The notes under the pieces were generated by a model. That model ran no database searches and had not been told where the DNA came from. It worked only from the letters and a program-made list of their open reading frames with translations. 64,000 bases of DNA, from the NCBI GenBank assembly GCA_032716605.1, contig CM064495.1, positions 43,500,896 to 43,564,895 of the forward strand, in the 5' to 3' direction. Positions within the stretch are counted from its first letter, which is position 1; every line of letters begins with the position of its first letter. The translations under genes were made by a program, and so were the position numbers. This stretch comes from Paralithodes platypus (lineage: Eukaryota; Arthropoda; Malacostraca; Decapoda; Lithodidae). Below are positions 31,173 to 43,689 of the stretch, one piece after another.

Positions 31173-31570
31173 GCCATTAGCAACTTTCCTCCCACACCAT
31201 ATACTGTTAACACATCCCACAGACCCTCCCAATCTACTTTGTCGTAGGCTTTTTCCAAATCCATGAATGCTGCATCAAGTTTTCTGTTCTTGGCCAGATA
31301 CTTCTCTACCAACAAACGCATTGAAGCTATCTAGTTACTACTCTTGCGTATATCTTTCCGGGTATGCTAAGCAAGCTAATTTCCCTATAACTCTTAAACT
31401 CCTCTTTACTACCCTTCCCTTTGTACAAGGGTACTATCACTGCTTTCCTCCAGTCCTCTGGCACACTTTCCTTTTACCATGCTAATTTACATAACCTATG
31501 CATTATGTCAACAGCTTCTTCTCCATATCTCAGCATTTTACCTGGGATGTTATCTACTCCAGCACTACTC
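31173..31570 (-). pseudogene. RTE-like reverse transcriptase N-terminal fragment
   Basis: The minus strand encodes VIVPLYKGKGS, then after a stop KYLAKNRKLDAAFMDLEKAY, DKVDWEGLWDVL and YGVGGKLL, the finger/palm start of RTE-type RTs with the first catalytic Asp (FMDLEKAYD). Interrupted by stops and ends before the YADD box. Confidence 0.6.
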
Positions 31571-31885
31571 TACTTCATTACATATGTGATGAAGTAGTAA
31601 TGTGAAGACAGTATTTAATATTTATATGACATGACTGTAATATTTGTCTTTCCTTAAGTATCTACCAATATAATTATTCATAGTTAGGTCTCATTAATCA
31701 TAAATTTTACGTATTGGTAGTTCTATCCACATGGCAACACTATAGTCGTACCGACTAGTCTACTGTTTACTCCAACGGTATACAGGTAGGCTACTTTAGT
31801 ACAACAGCGTACGTCCAATGTATCAAAATATTCCATCTTGATTTTCACTTTCACAGTGCATTATTCAATAGCTTGCCCTAATATC

Positions 31886-32000
31886 CCCCCTGGGGGTTAG
31901 GGAATAAAATATGCCCCACGTGCCTTCTGCGTGTCGTGTCGTAAGAGGCGACTAAAGAGGTTGGGTCGGTGGGCTTGCGACCCCCACCCGGAAAAAATAT
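31886..32000 (+). mobile_element. Retroelement 5'-leader-like sequence
   Basis: CCTGGGGGTTAGGG, CCACGTGCCTTCTGCGTGTC and GTAAGAGGCGACTAAAGAGG resemble leaders of arthropod non-LTR elements, recalled from general knowledge only. It lies about 240 bp upstream of the RTE-like fragment. Confidence 0.35.
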
Positions 32001-32237
32001 CTAAGCAAAGAAAAACGAACGAAATATATATTGTCTAAAAGGTACGTAATCGGAAAAGGAAAGAAAGATAAAGAGTTGACCGTGAGGAATGATTTAGGCA
32101 ATATATATTGTATTTATTCCACATTATTCTTATTGTACTTTCCCACTTATGTTGTGTATTTTCTCACAACATAATTACTTAATACCCATTTATCTAATTA
32201 TTCTTATTGTACTTTTTCCACTTATGTATCTTGTCAT

Positions 32238-32506
32238 AACATATTCAGATGGGACTATGGATGAAGAAGTGCAGGAGAGGGTACAACAGGGGAAGAAGGT
32301 TGTAGGAACGCTAAAAGCAGTAACAAGAAATAGGGTGGTCAGTATGGAAGTGAAGAAGTCCTTGCATGACAGTGTGGTAATCCCGACACTGACTTACGGA
32401 AGCGAAGCATGGACGTTGGTTGAGACTCAGACCAAGAGTGAGAGCAGTGGAAATGAATTACTTAAGGAGTGCGTGCGGAGTTACATGGAGGGATAGACAT
32501 ACTAAT
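32238..32506 (+). pseudogene. RTE-like RT C-terminal fragment, left part
   Basis: DGTMDEEVQERVQQGKKVVG, MEVKKSLHDSVVIPTLTYGS and EAWTLVETQT, then a frameshift, then LRSACGVTWRDRHTND. The frame resumes on the far side of LINE 2 at 35807. Confidence 0.7.
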
Positions 32507-35500
32507 GATGGGGAGATTGTAGGCACCAATCGATCAGGGCTAGACCCAGGTGAGGTTATAGGCATGTGATAAAGAGTCGCTGGAACTCCTGTTTCATTTG
32601 CTTGGCCTCTCTTACTGATTTTCTTTGTGCCTCATTTACACTGAGAGCAATCCAGCTAGCTCTCACAAACACCTCCTCCTCCTATCCACTTCACTACACT
32701 AAACATGCACACCACACTTCATTCCTCCACACCAAAATTAAAAAAACACAAAATTATGAATTTTAGCCCAGCCTCGGAGTCCCCAGGGGGGGGACCATAA
32801 ATGCCCCCTCACCCGACCGACCATCCCCTGACGACCCCACACAATTACCTGGACCTCGGCCTGTTACTCTTTCTATTAATTTCTGCAACATTCGCGGACT
32901 TTCCTCTAACTTTCACTCTGTTGAGCACCATCTCTCCTCCTACAAACCTGATCTTCTCTTCCTCACCGAAACCGAGGTGTCTGTAGCAACATCCAGCAAC
33001 CCCTTCTCTGTATCCTCCTACTTTCTCTATCCTAGTTTCAAAGCCAAAGGCGGATGTTGTGCATATGTGCACAACAAACTCACTTGCTCTCGTGTTCCCG
33101 ATTTCGACTCCTCTGAATTCTCAACTTTATGGCTCAAACTTTCCTGTCATTCTCTTACTAAATATTTCTGTGCTGTCTATCTTTCCCCTAACTCTACCAA
33201 CTTTCCGAAATTCTTTGACTATCTAAACTCTACAGTGGAACACATTCTATCCATTTCTCCTTTCTCAGAAATCTCCATCTTAGGAGATTTCAACGTTCAC
33301 CACCGCCAATAGCTCTCCTCTCACACTACTGATCCACCTGGTGAACAAGCCTACGTCTTTTCTATCCTAAATGACCTAGAGCAGTTAGTTCAGCAACCCA
33401 CCCGTATCCCGGATCGCATCGGAGATCGGCCCAACATTCTTGACCTGTTTCTAACTTCTAACCCTTCTTCTTATACTGTCGATCTTTTCTCTCCTTTGGG
33501 CTCCTCCGACCATAAACTTATCTCTGTCACCTGTCCTATCTCTCCAGTACAGCCACCCGATCCTCCTAGCCGGCGGCGCTTGTGGCACTTTGGCGTTGCC
33601 GACTGGGAGGCTCTTCGGCAGTACTTCTTTGATTTCCCATGGAATGATTTCTGCTTCCATGGCCGAGGACCCTCGGAGAGTGCTGAACGCATTACCGAGG
33701 TAATCCTATCGGGCATGGAAGCATACATTCCATTCTCTTTCTCTCAGACTAATGCTAAAAAATCTTGGTTTACTCACGCCTGTTCTACTGCTGTCCGCAA
33801 TAAGGAGGAAGCATTCAAACGGTACCGACGCCTTAAAACTCAAGACTCTCATTCTTCATATGTTTCTGCCCGGAATCAAGCCAAATCTGTTCTTCGACTT
33901 GCCAAATACTCTTTCATCAATAATAAATGCACTGAACTATCCAACTCTAGCTCTTCCCAAGCTTTCTGGCATCTAGCCAAAAACCTCTCCAACAATTTCT
34001 CTTCCTCGTCTTTCCCTCCCCTTTCCCACTCTGATGGCACAACCATCACTTCTTCCTCTGACAAAGCTAAACTCTTCGCACAAACTTTTGCTAGAAACTC
34101 CACCTTGGATGATTCCGGTGCTATTCCTCCCTCCTCTCTCTTACTTATGCCTAATATCCTAATCTCTTCTAAAGATGTACTTTCTACCCTCTCTGGGCTT
34201 AACACTAATAAGGCGTACGGTCCGGACGGTGTTCCTCCTGTTGTTCTCAAAAACTGTGCTTCCGTGCTGACTCCCTGCCTAGGCAAACTCTTTCGTCTCT
34301 GTCTATCCTCTAACGTCTTCCCTTCATGCTGGAAGTTTGCTCACATTCAACCTGTCCCAAAGAAGGGTGACCGCTCTCAACCCTCCAACTATCGTCCAAT
34401 TGCTCTTATCTCTTGTCTTTCTAAAGTTTTTGAAACTATTCTTGCTTCCAAATTTCTTAAGCATTTCTCTTCTCATAATCTGCTCTCAGATCGCCAGTAT
34501 GGCTTCCTTAAGGGTCGCTCTACTGGTGATATTCTTTCATATCTTACTAACTCTTGGTCATCCTCCTTTCGGGACTTCGGTGAGACTTTTTCTATTGCAC
34601 TAGACATATCGAAAGCCTTCGATAGAGTCTGGCATAAATCTTTAATTTCTAAACTACCCTCCTTCGGTTTCTATCCCTCCATCTGTGCCTTTGTCTCTAA
34701 TTTCCTTTCCGGCCGTTCCATAGCTGCGGTTGTGGACGGCCATTGTTCACTTCCTCGCCCTATAAACTCCGGTGTTACTCAGGGCTCTGTCCTATCTCCT
34801 ATTCTCTTTCTAATTTTTATAAATGATCTCCTTAACTGTACCTTAATTCCCATCCATTCATACGCAGACGACTCAACCTTACACTACTCCATTAGTTTTT
34901 CAGAACGCCCCAGCCAGCAATCCCTCAACGACAAACGTAATGAAGCCATAGAACTCTTAAATTCTGATCTAAATACTATTTCCAATTGGGGCAGAGAAAA
35001 CCTTGTTAACTTTAATGCTTCCAAAACCCAATTTCTCCATCTATCTACCCGTCAGGATCTCCCAGCGGACTATCCCTTATTCTTCAACAATACAAAAATC
35101 AACCCTTCATCTTCTCTCAATATTCTTGGTGTCTCTTTTTCTTCTGCTCTCATTTGGAAGGACCATATTACCAGTCTTGCTAAGGCAGCCTCCCAGAAGC
35201 TGGGTGTGCTCAACCGCCTTAGGGGGTTCTTTTCCCCTGCACAGCTTCTTGCTCTGTACAGGGGCATAGTGCGCCCTTGTATTGAGTATTGTTCACATGT
35301 GTGGGGAGGTTCCTCTCACACCGCTCTCCTAGACAAAGTTGAAAGGAAGGCCTTTCGTATCATTAACTCCCGTCCACTCACCAACTCTCTGCAATCTCTC
35401 TCTCTCCGCCACAATGTTGCATCTCTCTCGCTATTCTATCGCTACTATAATAATCAGTGTTCCTCAGAGCTATCCCAGTGCATACCACCTCCTTTACGTA

Positions 35501-35806
35501 GGGCACGTGGTACCCGTCTTGCAACTCAATCCCACCCCTACTCTGTGCAACTCTCCAACCCAAGAGTGAAACGTTACTCTCAAACTTTCTTCTACTCAAC
35601 ATCTGAGCTCTGGAACTCTCTCCCAGAATCAGTCTTTCCCTCTTCCTATGACTTAAATTGCTTCAAACTCCGTGTGTCCAGGCATTTTGGCTCGAACGTC
35701 CCTTGATTTTGGCCCTGTCACTCTTTCAACTATGGGGGAGGCACTCGCTATAGGCAGTTATGCCTTTTGCCTCCCTCAATCACATAGAAAAAAAAAAAAA
35801 AAAAAA
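32507..35806 (+). mobile_element. LINE 2: near-complete jockey/CR1-like retrotransposon
   Basis: About 3.3 kb with leader, endonuclease/RT ORF, 3' UTR (CCTGTCACTCTTTCAAC to CCTCCCTCAATCACATAG) and a poly(A) tail at about 35787-35806. It splits an RTE-like element. AATGA occurs at both junctions and may be the target-site duplication. Confidence 0.85.
32767..35706 (+). pseudogene. LINE 2 endonuclease/RT ORF with one stop codon
   Basis: One frame is open from 32767 to 35706 except for TAG at 33310-33312. That codon aligns with the Trp of DFNVHNVEW in LINE 1 (TGG to TAG). Endonuclease motifs: NFCNIRGLSSN, LLFLTETE, LGDFNVHH and GSSDH. RT motifs: [47 protein letters not shown] (Pro to Thr in the usual GVPQGS) and SYADDSTL. 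The C-terminus has [11 protein letters not shown] and [13 protein letters not shown]. It is a different family from LINE 1. No in-frame ATG was seen near the 5' end. Recently inactivated by the single stop. Confidence 0.88.
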
Positions 35807-36133
35807 TGAGGAAGTAAGAAGGAGGTGTGGTGTGGAGGAAGATGTGCTGGAAAGTGTGAAAAGGAACAACTTGAGATGGTTCGGCCATATGGAACGTATG
35901 GAAAGCGAGAGAATGACTAAGAGGGTGTACGAGAGCGAGGTGGAAGGACAGAGAGGGAGAGGCAGACCGAATATGAGGTGGAAGGATGGAGTGAGGAAAT
36001 ACATGAACGAAGGCGGTGCTGGTTGGGGGGAGGGGCGTCAACTGACTGGGGACAGAGGTGCATGGGGGCGGTTCGTTCGTGGCCACCCCTTCGGGGATCA
36101 CGGCGTCAGGCAATAGATAGATAGATAGATAGC
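35807..36133 (+). pseudogene. RTE-like RT C-terminal fragment, right part, with (ATAG)n tail
   Basis: EEVRRRCGVEEDVLESV, NNLRWFGHMERMESERMTKR and GRGRPNMRWKDGVRKYM, ending CACCCCTTCGGGGATCACGG and (ATAG)n. It continues the element broken at 32506. Confidence 0.75.
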
Positions 36134-36293
36134 CCTAATATCGAATTTCATTATTAAGCTTATGCTGCTTATACAATTTTTCATACCCCTTATAAATATC
36201 TGTCTATCCTTGTAACTGCTTTCACAACATGGAGTACATAACAGAGATAATGAGACTCAAATGGTGGCCAGTGACCTGACTCCTGAAACTCTT

Positions 36294-36834
36294 TAACCAA
36301 AGGCGGGTGCCCAACCCCGAAAGGAGTTGAAATAGGGGAGCTATCCCCCCGCCAAAGGCAGCTTTCTAGGGCCTTTCCTAGCTGATGCTTAGAGGATTGG
36401 GCTCTAGTCATGTGGTGATGGGCTGGTCTATCAGAGTGAGAGCTGAGCGATCTCTGCCATACCCATAGCTTACTTTGACTGTTCCTTTTACTTATATATT
36501 TTCTAGATCTAAAGTGACGGCGTCTCTTCCGTGGATTGACCTCTTTACTGCCAACCTAGAGGTTGGCAGATTGGGAGCCAAAGTGTCACAGTTTTCCTTT
36601 ACCCTCAACTTTCCCTTCATAATTGCTGAGGGGCACAGGGCCTTGGGTGGGGCTTTAGTTTCCTGGGCGTTTCAGCACCTTCCTCAGCTCCTCGCCTTGG
36701 AGTGGCTTCGGTCACCTGGGCTTTATTAGTGGTAAGCAGGGAGGGTTTTGTGGGGCTGCTCGGTTATGGCCTTGGCCTTGCTCAGGACCTTTGGGCTGCT
36801 CAGCCAAACAGCCTGGGGAACATCAACAACAACT
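36294..36834 (+). mobile_element. (AAC)n-tailed SINE-like repeat, copy 4 (longest)
   Basis: Starts AACCAAAGGCGGGTGCCC and contains GGGGAGCTATCCCCCCGCC, CATGTGGTGATGGGCTGG, TTACTTATATATTTTCTAG, GGCCTTGGCCTTGCTC and a (CAACAA) tail. About 540 bp, the same extent as copy 1. Confidence 0.75.
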
Positions 36835-36959
36835 CTTTAACCGATTGCATTACTCTAGAGGTACCCCAATGCCTCTCGCCACCACCATCCAAAACACAGA
36901 TTACTTACAGTATATATATATTTATAAGAAACTCTGACTACTATTATTGCACATAGGAG

Positions 36960-38410
36960 GTATATTGTACAGTCAAGGTTGATAAATGTCAGATATTTCA
37001 CAAAGTTTCAAACACTGACTAATACTCTGAGGGATAAGCACTTTTCCCAGTAATTATAAATATACCAATAACACTCTTTGAGCAAAAACCACTGGAATCT
37101 ATGACAACACTTAATACCCCCGATTGTACACTAACATTTATGATAATGAGGATAGCTGACCTCATGAGCTATGCCCTTTAAGGAGCCTTAAGAAAGCGTA
37201 ATGGCATTGATACTTTTACCAGGAGTTAGGGGGAGTGATTAAAGGCATTATCTCTAGATCTATGGAGATGAACTGTCCCACTGGTGTCTGTCTTGGTGAA
37301 TCTTGGCAAACTTAACTATACTGTTGGAATCGTAATGACGAGACAAATCTATATACTGTATACCCATGAAAAATCTTAATTTGAAAGTCGCCCGCCAAGT
37401 GCAAAAATTTGCCTGGGCAGGGATTTTGGACCAAAATATTTTCGATTCTAGGCGAATGGCTGGGCGAAAATTAAATATAAGACCGTGTATAGAAGCTACT
37501 CGTCGAGAGAAATCGAATGGCACCAGGTAGAAGTCTGTAGGACTTATAGTTTGGGCTACAGAGGACTTTTAAAGTCCAAAAAACGGTCCCCTGGGCCCTC
37601 CAGGAAGGCCAAGTCAAAATCGAAATCCTAAACTAATAGTCCGATTTCAATTATGTTTGCGCCATTCGATTCAGCGTGTCAAAGTGTACTTGTGGTATAA
37701 ATGTGAACAAAATCCATAAATAGATAACTTGTCTACGGAGTTTTTTAACTTTAAAATAGGCCTATTGGGCCTAAAAATTGGTCAAAATTAAAATATGTAT
37801 ATACCGTTGGAATCACAACGACGAGACAATTTCAAATATACCATCCGCAATTGCATTATTTAATTAATTTAATGTAAACTTAGGTTGGATCGTCTCACTA
37901 TAAATCTCACCTGCAAGCACTCTTGATCGAGTACTTCGTATATTGCTCGACAAGTTTCAGGAATAATGCGAGACAAACTATGCTTGGATAATCTTTTAGT
38001 ATACTGCAAATAAGTGTAGCTGCATCCATTTGAAACAAATATGAGGTGTTGCCTCCAGTCGAGCTTCTGCCGATATACACTCCCTCCTATTGGCATCTGC
38101 TTGGATATATAGGTTATATAACTGTCCTGTGATTATTGTTGTTGGGGACCATATGGTGATCATACCGGACCCACTGACCCAGCCCTGCCGAGCTCCTACT
38201 CTGACCACTGGCAGACTTTGACTGGCCAATCACTGCCCGGCTGCCGTGTGGACAACACCGCAAGCGTGTTTAACAGACGTTGCCCGGTGAAGGGGCACAG
38301 CCTGCCGGACACTGCCCGATTGTGTAGATGGGGCTTTACACACACCAATGGCCAGTCGGGCTTAAGCAACCTTCCCCCGTGAACAAAAACAAGCTAGATA
38401 ATCGAATGAG
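36960..38410. other. Gene-free stretch
   Basis: Holds two diverged copies of YTGTTGGAATCGTAATGACGAG-like sequence (about 37320 and 37803) in AT-rich DNA, and a GC-richer patch at 38150-38345 with TGCCCGG words. No exon recognised. Confidence 0.4.
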
Positions 38411-38414
38411 TTGC

Positions 38415-38475
38415 CTCGGCATATGAAGGCGATTCATTCGCGGTCCCCCCTCGGGGATTACGGAGTCTGGCAATA
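38415..38475 (+). mobile_element. RTE-like 3'-end fragment
   Basis: GCGGTCCCCCCTCGGGGATT and ACGGAGTCTGGCAATAG match the last 45 bp of the element ending at 36133. Only the tip remains. Confidence 0.6.
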
Positions 38476-38479
38476 GTAA

Positions 38480-39710
38480 TATGAATAAACAATGATCCGA
38501 TATGAAAGTCACACTTGTCAGCACTAAATGTTAGACAACAACGTTACAGGAAAGGTGATGTGAATTGCGAGCTGGCCGCCAGTTTACCTATTTTAATAAA
38601 TTATTTTGCTCCAGTATATTTACATTTCAGAAGCCAAAAAGGAAAAATAAAAATAGAAATGTATTATATTCTTATATTATCTGAACCTTTTGCTTTGATC
38701 ATACATATATACAACACATTTACTGAAATACATATAATGAAATCTATAAATTTAAAAGGAACAAGAATATGAAAACAAAATTCTATTGAAATTTTAAAAA
38801 TAGTATTGTACTTTCAAACTACACAGAATCACCCACTTTTTCTCCTTAAAATTCTATACAAAAATAATTTAAATTCTTTGCATTATGTACAAATTTTCAA
38901 TTTGCGAATCACTAACCTACAGCACATCACTAACACTCTTGTGAAGTGTTCCTTACCATAATGTATAAAACCTTTATCCATAACACTTTACAAACAAGAT
39001 TTCTAAAGCCGGTATTACAAGAGTTCTTATAGTGAATATTCGATGATCAACATTTTTCTGGCAACATTTCTGGGGTATATTGCACTGGAATCGGAAGCTA
39101 GACTGATGATAGATAAATTTAGGTAACCAAAATATTTTAAATGTTGACCTTATAAGCTGCCAGACCAGTGTTGAGGATAAATGTTGAGGGAAAAAGTACT
39201 TGTGTGATACCGGCTTAAAGGTGATGTCACACGGGCACCTGTATCCGATAATCTCTATCAGTCTGGTATCTGTAATAATTCAATTGTCTAATTCTTTAGT
39301 ATTTGAGTAGTTTTTTGTGTAGCTGCAGATTTTGATAAGTTCTTTTATATTTTATTTTAGTAAGCGTTGTTTCCACATAGCGATTTTGAATAGTTATTTT
39401 GCTTTTATATTGTCTTTGTCCAAAATTTAGTTTTAGTTTCCAAGTTTTACATTTTAATTTGTCTTTGTCCCAGTTTTGGTTTGACTTTGTTTGCAAGTTT
39501 TACATTTTAATTTACCGTGTTCGTCCAAGTTTTGGTTTGTTTATTTTGCAAGTTTAACATTATAATAACATCAAAGGAAAGTAGCAATGGTGGATTAACA
39601 GCCATTTCATTAGTCTACTTTGACTCTGCACAAGTGACTGCCAGCCCTAGTACCAGACACCTGCCCTTGTGTGACACCACTCTAATGTAGCTAACTTTGT
39701 TTTCACTTAT
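38480..39710. other. Gene-free stretch
   Basis: AT-rich. TTTGCAAGTTT/CCAAGTTTTACATTTTAATTT words recur at 39420-39560. No gene or known repeat recognised. Confidence 0.4.
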
Positions 39711-39716
39711 AGGACG

Positions 39717-40048
39717 TTAAGGGGTATGGTCGATTTTGTCATGTATTCATTATTTTTCTAGTTTCCTCCCTAGACCTCCATCAAAAAAAAAAAAAAAAAA
39801 ATCCTCCTTTATAGATTAATTTGTAAAAAAAAACATTGTTAAATTGACACCTAAATTCCACGAAAGGTTCTGTAGCGAGCCTGTAATTTTAAGAGGATAA
39901 GGCCGGGACATTATGCTACCCAAAAATATACACATTTATGTTGAAGGGGGGTCCAGGGGTTGTTTTTCTAAGCTTGATGGATGTCTTGCGAGGAAACTAA
40001 GAAATAAACGAATGAATAGACCTAAAAATAAAGCCACTAGCCCCTTAA
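39717..40048. mobile_element. TTAA modular repeat, copy K, reverse/forward hybrid
   Basis: Begins as a reverse copy (TTAAGGGGTATGG, CTCCCTAGACCTCCATC, poly-A), then after CACCTAAATTCCACGAAAGG switches to forward order (GTAGCGAGCCTGTAATTTTA, AAGCTTGATGG, GAGGAAACT, CCCCTTAA). A palindromic recombinant of two halves. Confidence 0.7.
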
Positions 40049-40197
40049 GTCTATTTTGAGCTATAAGAGGTTGGGGATTGGGATTACAGACTCTTTATAA
40101 TGAAAACACTATAGTTACCATAAAGCATATTCAGCTTAGGAAGGGCTAGTACAAATGAAGAGCCCTAAAAACTATCCCAATTAACCTTTTACTTAAT

Positions 40198-40613
40198 GGT
40201 GATGGGCTGGTCTATCAGAATGAGAGTTGAGCGTTCTCTGCCATACCCATAGCTTACTCTGACTGTTCCTTTTACTTATATATTTTCTAGATCTCAAGTG
40301 ACGGCGTCTTTTCCGTGGATTGACCTCCCTACTGCCAACCCTGGCAGATTGGGAGCCAAAGCGTCACATTTTTCCTTTGCCCCTCAACTTTCCCTTTATA
40401 ATTGCTGAGGGGCACAGGGCCTTGGGTGGGGCTTTTGTTTCCCGGGCATTTCCGCACCCTCCTTAGCTCCCCGCCTTTGAGTGGCTTCGGTCACCTGGGC
40501 ATTATTAGTGGTAAGCTGGGAGGGTTCTGTGGGGGCGCTCGGTTATGGCCTTGGCCTTGCTCGGGACCTTGGGGCTGCTCGGCCAGACAGCCTGAGGAAC
40601 AGCAACAACAACA
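40198..40613 (+). mobile_element. (AAC)n-tailed SINE-like repeat, copy 5
   Basis: Starts GGTGATGGGCTGGTCTATC, keeps TTACTTATATATTTTCTAG and GGCCTTGGCCTTGCTCGGGA, and ends AGCAACAACAACAA. Confidence 0.8.
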
Positions 40614-41258
40614 AACCTTTTACTTATAAGAGGTCTTTCCTAATGTTAAAAAATCCAGTCATCTGATTGAAAGGATGGACTCTCACTAGCCCAGAATAAA
40701 TAGGGGAAAGGGCCATTCATTCAAAAAATTTACAATGCCCAGTTTAAAGAGAACATTTTACCAAGAACAAACAAAACTTTTCACACAAACACTTTTTCAT
40801 GCAATTTTTGAAGCGTGTTTTCTGTCTACTTGGAGTCTACCAGAGATTGGCCAACATCTACCAAATTGGTGCCACTAGTCATTAGCCGCTTGTCACACTC
40901 ATAATATCTCCATACTCAATATAAACATTCAGAAATACTGGTACAGGATATGTTTGGTCACTGGAAGCAAATTACTGTATACACAATCAATAACATTATT
41001 ATCCCCGTGTTGTTTGATATACAGTACTGTATATGGTACCAAAATGGCGTCCAAAGGAAAAAGATGATCAATCTCTTGTCATTTTGATAGCTTTTAATTT
41101 AAATGAGTTTGTTATATTAATTTGAACAGTAAACTTTTGAGTTAGTTTTCAAGTTTAATATTTTAATTTTATTAAAAGATCTCTAGCCAACCTTGAGTTT
41201 TCTTGTCATTCACTCACACACACTTTTGGACAGCAAATCGTACAGTATAGTTGGCCTA

Positions 41259-41687
41259 TTAACCTGTACAGCCCCAGCGACGCGTCTGACATGTATGTAA
41301 CGCACAGCCCCAGCGATGCGTCTGACGAGTCACCCTAATTGCTCCGACCGTAACCTCAGGTGTAGCCACTCGAGAGGGCTCAGATTTGTATGGGAACTGT
41401 GTACGTATCCCACGCAACCGTGCCGATGGTTGAAAACTCTCAAAGTCCACGTGCGTGCGCGTGAGCGCGCAATAACCTGGTTTTTTGGGGTAATTGCCTT
41501 TTCAATTTTTTACTCTTGTAAAATACGTTTTCGGGGGCTCTGTAGGACCATTCTTTAAGCTTTTTGAGCGGTTTTTCCTTCATTCCTAACCCATTCGCTA
41601 TTGTTTCTGGAATAAAACCATTTTTTGAAAACCGGCCGGGTTCTGGTGAACAAACATTACAAAACTAGCCGGGGCTCCACGGGTTAA
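41259..41687. mobile_element. TTAACCYGT piggyBac-like MITE, copy 2
   Basis: Near-identical to 18302-18747, with TTAACCTGTACAGCCCC and CTCCACGGGTTAA ends. It differs by short deletions (one near the left end, one at GGTTTTTCGT). Confidence 0.85.
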
Positions 41688-41689
41688 AG

Positions 41690-43130
41690 TAATGTCACAG
41701 TACCACACAGTATCAATTTCTAAAAAGAAATTGGAAGACTGGGTCAAGGGAGTTTGTTAAGTATATTCTAGCATTTCTAAATGCTATTAACCAACTTATA
41801 ATTAAGGCAAATGAATCCGCTACATCCCGTTTTAGACAATCTCACGGTGCAAGAGCCACCAGTCAGTAGCGGAAATTAGGCAGGTTCACTTTGTTCATTT
41901 TGGCTATGTGAACACCTTTGGTCTTAGTGTTCAATGTCGTGAAGGTAGCCCTTTAGGAGGAATAGCGAGTCAAAAATTCCAGAGACGACAAAACGTAGCG
42001 AAACGACCTACAATACTTAGCGAGTGTAGTAGAAATCCGACAGGTGAACTATGCTCATTTTGGCTCTGCGAACAACTTTTGTCTTATTGTTCAATGTTGT
42101 AGAGGCACCCTTATAAAAGTAGTGTGCCAAAGGTTCCCGAGATGACTAAACTCAATTCAGCAAAGCACAGCCCTCTTCGTAACAGAATTAGAAACTTGCT
42201 TTCATATATCTTCTCCGGGGTGACCTAGATGTGTGTGAATTTGTGTTTGGTTTTTGTGTGTTGTCCCTATTCAGGCTCTGTCTCGAGTCGCCCACCCAGT
42301 AGGGGATCGAACCCAGGCCTCCCGCCTTAAAGTCTTCAAATGAGACCGCATACTTTACACAATAAAAACCAATTATTAGTTCTTTGTCAGTTTTAATTCA
42401 ATTCTGGCCATAAATGTAATCCTTTCATGGTCAATTTCCTGACAAGAGAATACTTTCAAAGTTAATCAGGCAAGAAACGAAGAAACATAATAGCTAAGTG
42501 GGTGAAGTACACTGTTCCCAACAAGGGTAACATATATCCTTACTATTGCCCAGATCTATATATCTACTACCTTGATGTGATGCTGGAAAGTGTTACTGGT
42601 CAACTGACTTCATACACTATTCCAGCAGAGCATATGAAGCTAATTGGCAACTGTGACTTTAATCAATTGGCCAACTGTACAATATCACAATAGAAAACTC
42701 TTTCTTATAGCTAGACAACTGAATGAGTTGCATGAAATGCTTCTAAACAAAAATTTAAAAATCATTGTACCACATTACAAAGTTCTATCACAAGCAAATC
42801 TCAATACAGTATATAATATTTCAAAGACATTCTATACAGTACTGTATTGCATAACTGAAATATTTATTTTATCAATTTATGTCATTATTGGTACACATTA
42901 AACTATGTTACCAGTATATATTGTACAAATAACACATTAATGAATGCATTACCATAATACAGTTACTGAAATAAAGAATAAATTCATAAAAAATTGGTCC
43001 CATACTATAATACTGAAATGATCAAGTTCAAGAAAGGAAACTTCAGCACGATAATTGATCGTTTCCTAAATTTTTAGAGAACAATACCTATAGTATAGTT
43101 TACCCTCTCAGTACGGTATACTATGACACA
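41690..43130. other. Gene-free stretch
   Basis: A diverged tandem duplication with period about 160 bp at 41880-42140 (GTTCATTTTGGCTATGTG versus GCTCATTTTGGCTCTGCG). A tRNA-like box B in reverse (GGGGATCGAACCCAGGCC) lies at about 42302. Remainder AT-rich, nothing recognised. Confidence 0.45.
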
Positions 43131-43142
43131 ATGTTTGATTTT

Positions 43143-43300
43143 ATTCTGGCTATTATTAGACAATTTTGTTAAGCTTAAGAAGGATCTATGGGAGCCAAAG
43201 GATAAATTGAGATCTAGCTTACACCCTTTGATTGCTAGAGTTCCTTCCTAAGCTGTATACAATCATCTAGTGGTAGCAAGAATAAAATGGCTTAAGACAC
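43143..43300. mobile_element. TTAGACGATTTT-type MITE, copy 2
   Basis: TTTATTCTGGCTATTATTAG and AGCTTAAGAAGGATC on the left; CCTTCCTAAGCTGTATAC, ATCATCTAGTGG and CAAGAATAAAATG inverted on the right. Confidence 0.55.
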
Positions 43301-43333
43301 CCTATTCCTCATAGAGTTAATACTTCTATATCC

Positions 43334-43572
43334 TCAATTGACCACTTGCAAGTTTCAGGCTATAAGGAAGTTGGAGCCGTTAACATCGATACTAAATGGA
43401 AATGCAATTATTATGTAGGTTTCTGATGGATAAAAAGTATGTTGAATTGCATTTTATAATTTGATCAATGTATTACAACCGTATCATAGCTGGTAAGTCT
43501 GCTAAATATCAATGTCTACAGCTCCAACTTCCTTATACAGTAGAACGAAGCTTGCAAGTGGTCAATTATATC
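43334..43572. mobile_element. Inverted-repeat element
   Basis: AATTGACCACTTGCAAG then TATAAGGAAGTTGGAGC on the left is mirrored by GCTCCAACTTCCTTATA and CTTGCAAGTGGTCAATT on the right. Confidence 0.6.
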
Positions 43573-43689
43573 CTCCATACAACACATTCTTGGTAACAAA
43601 ACTCTATAAATACAATAACACTCTGGAAAAATATACTTTCCTATGTGACCAGAAAACTCACCTGGTGGACTATTTCAACCAGTGCCACA

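Noticed and set aside
35760..36116. 118-codon ORF as a host gene
   Set aside because: GHMERM and RGRGRPNMRWKDGV are the C-terminus of an RTE-like RT, continued from 32506.
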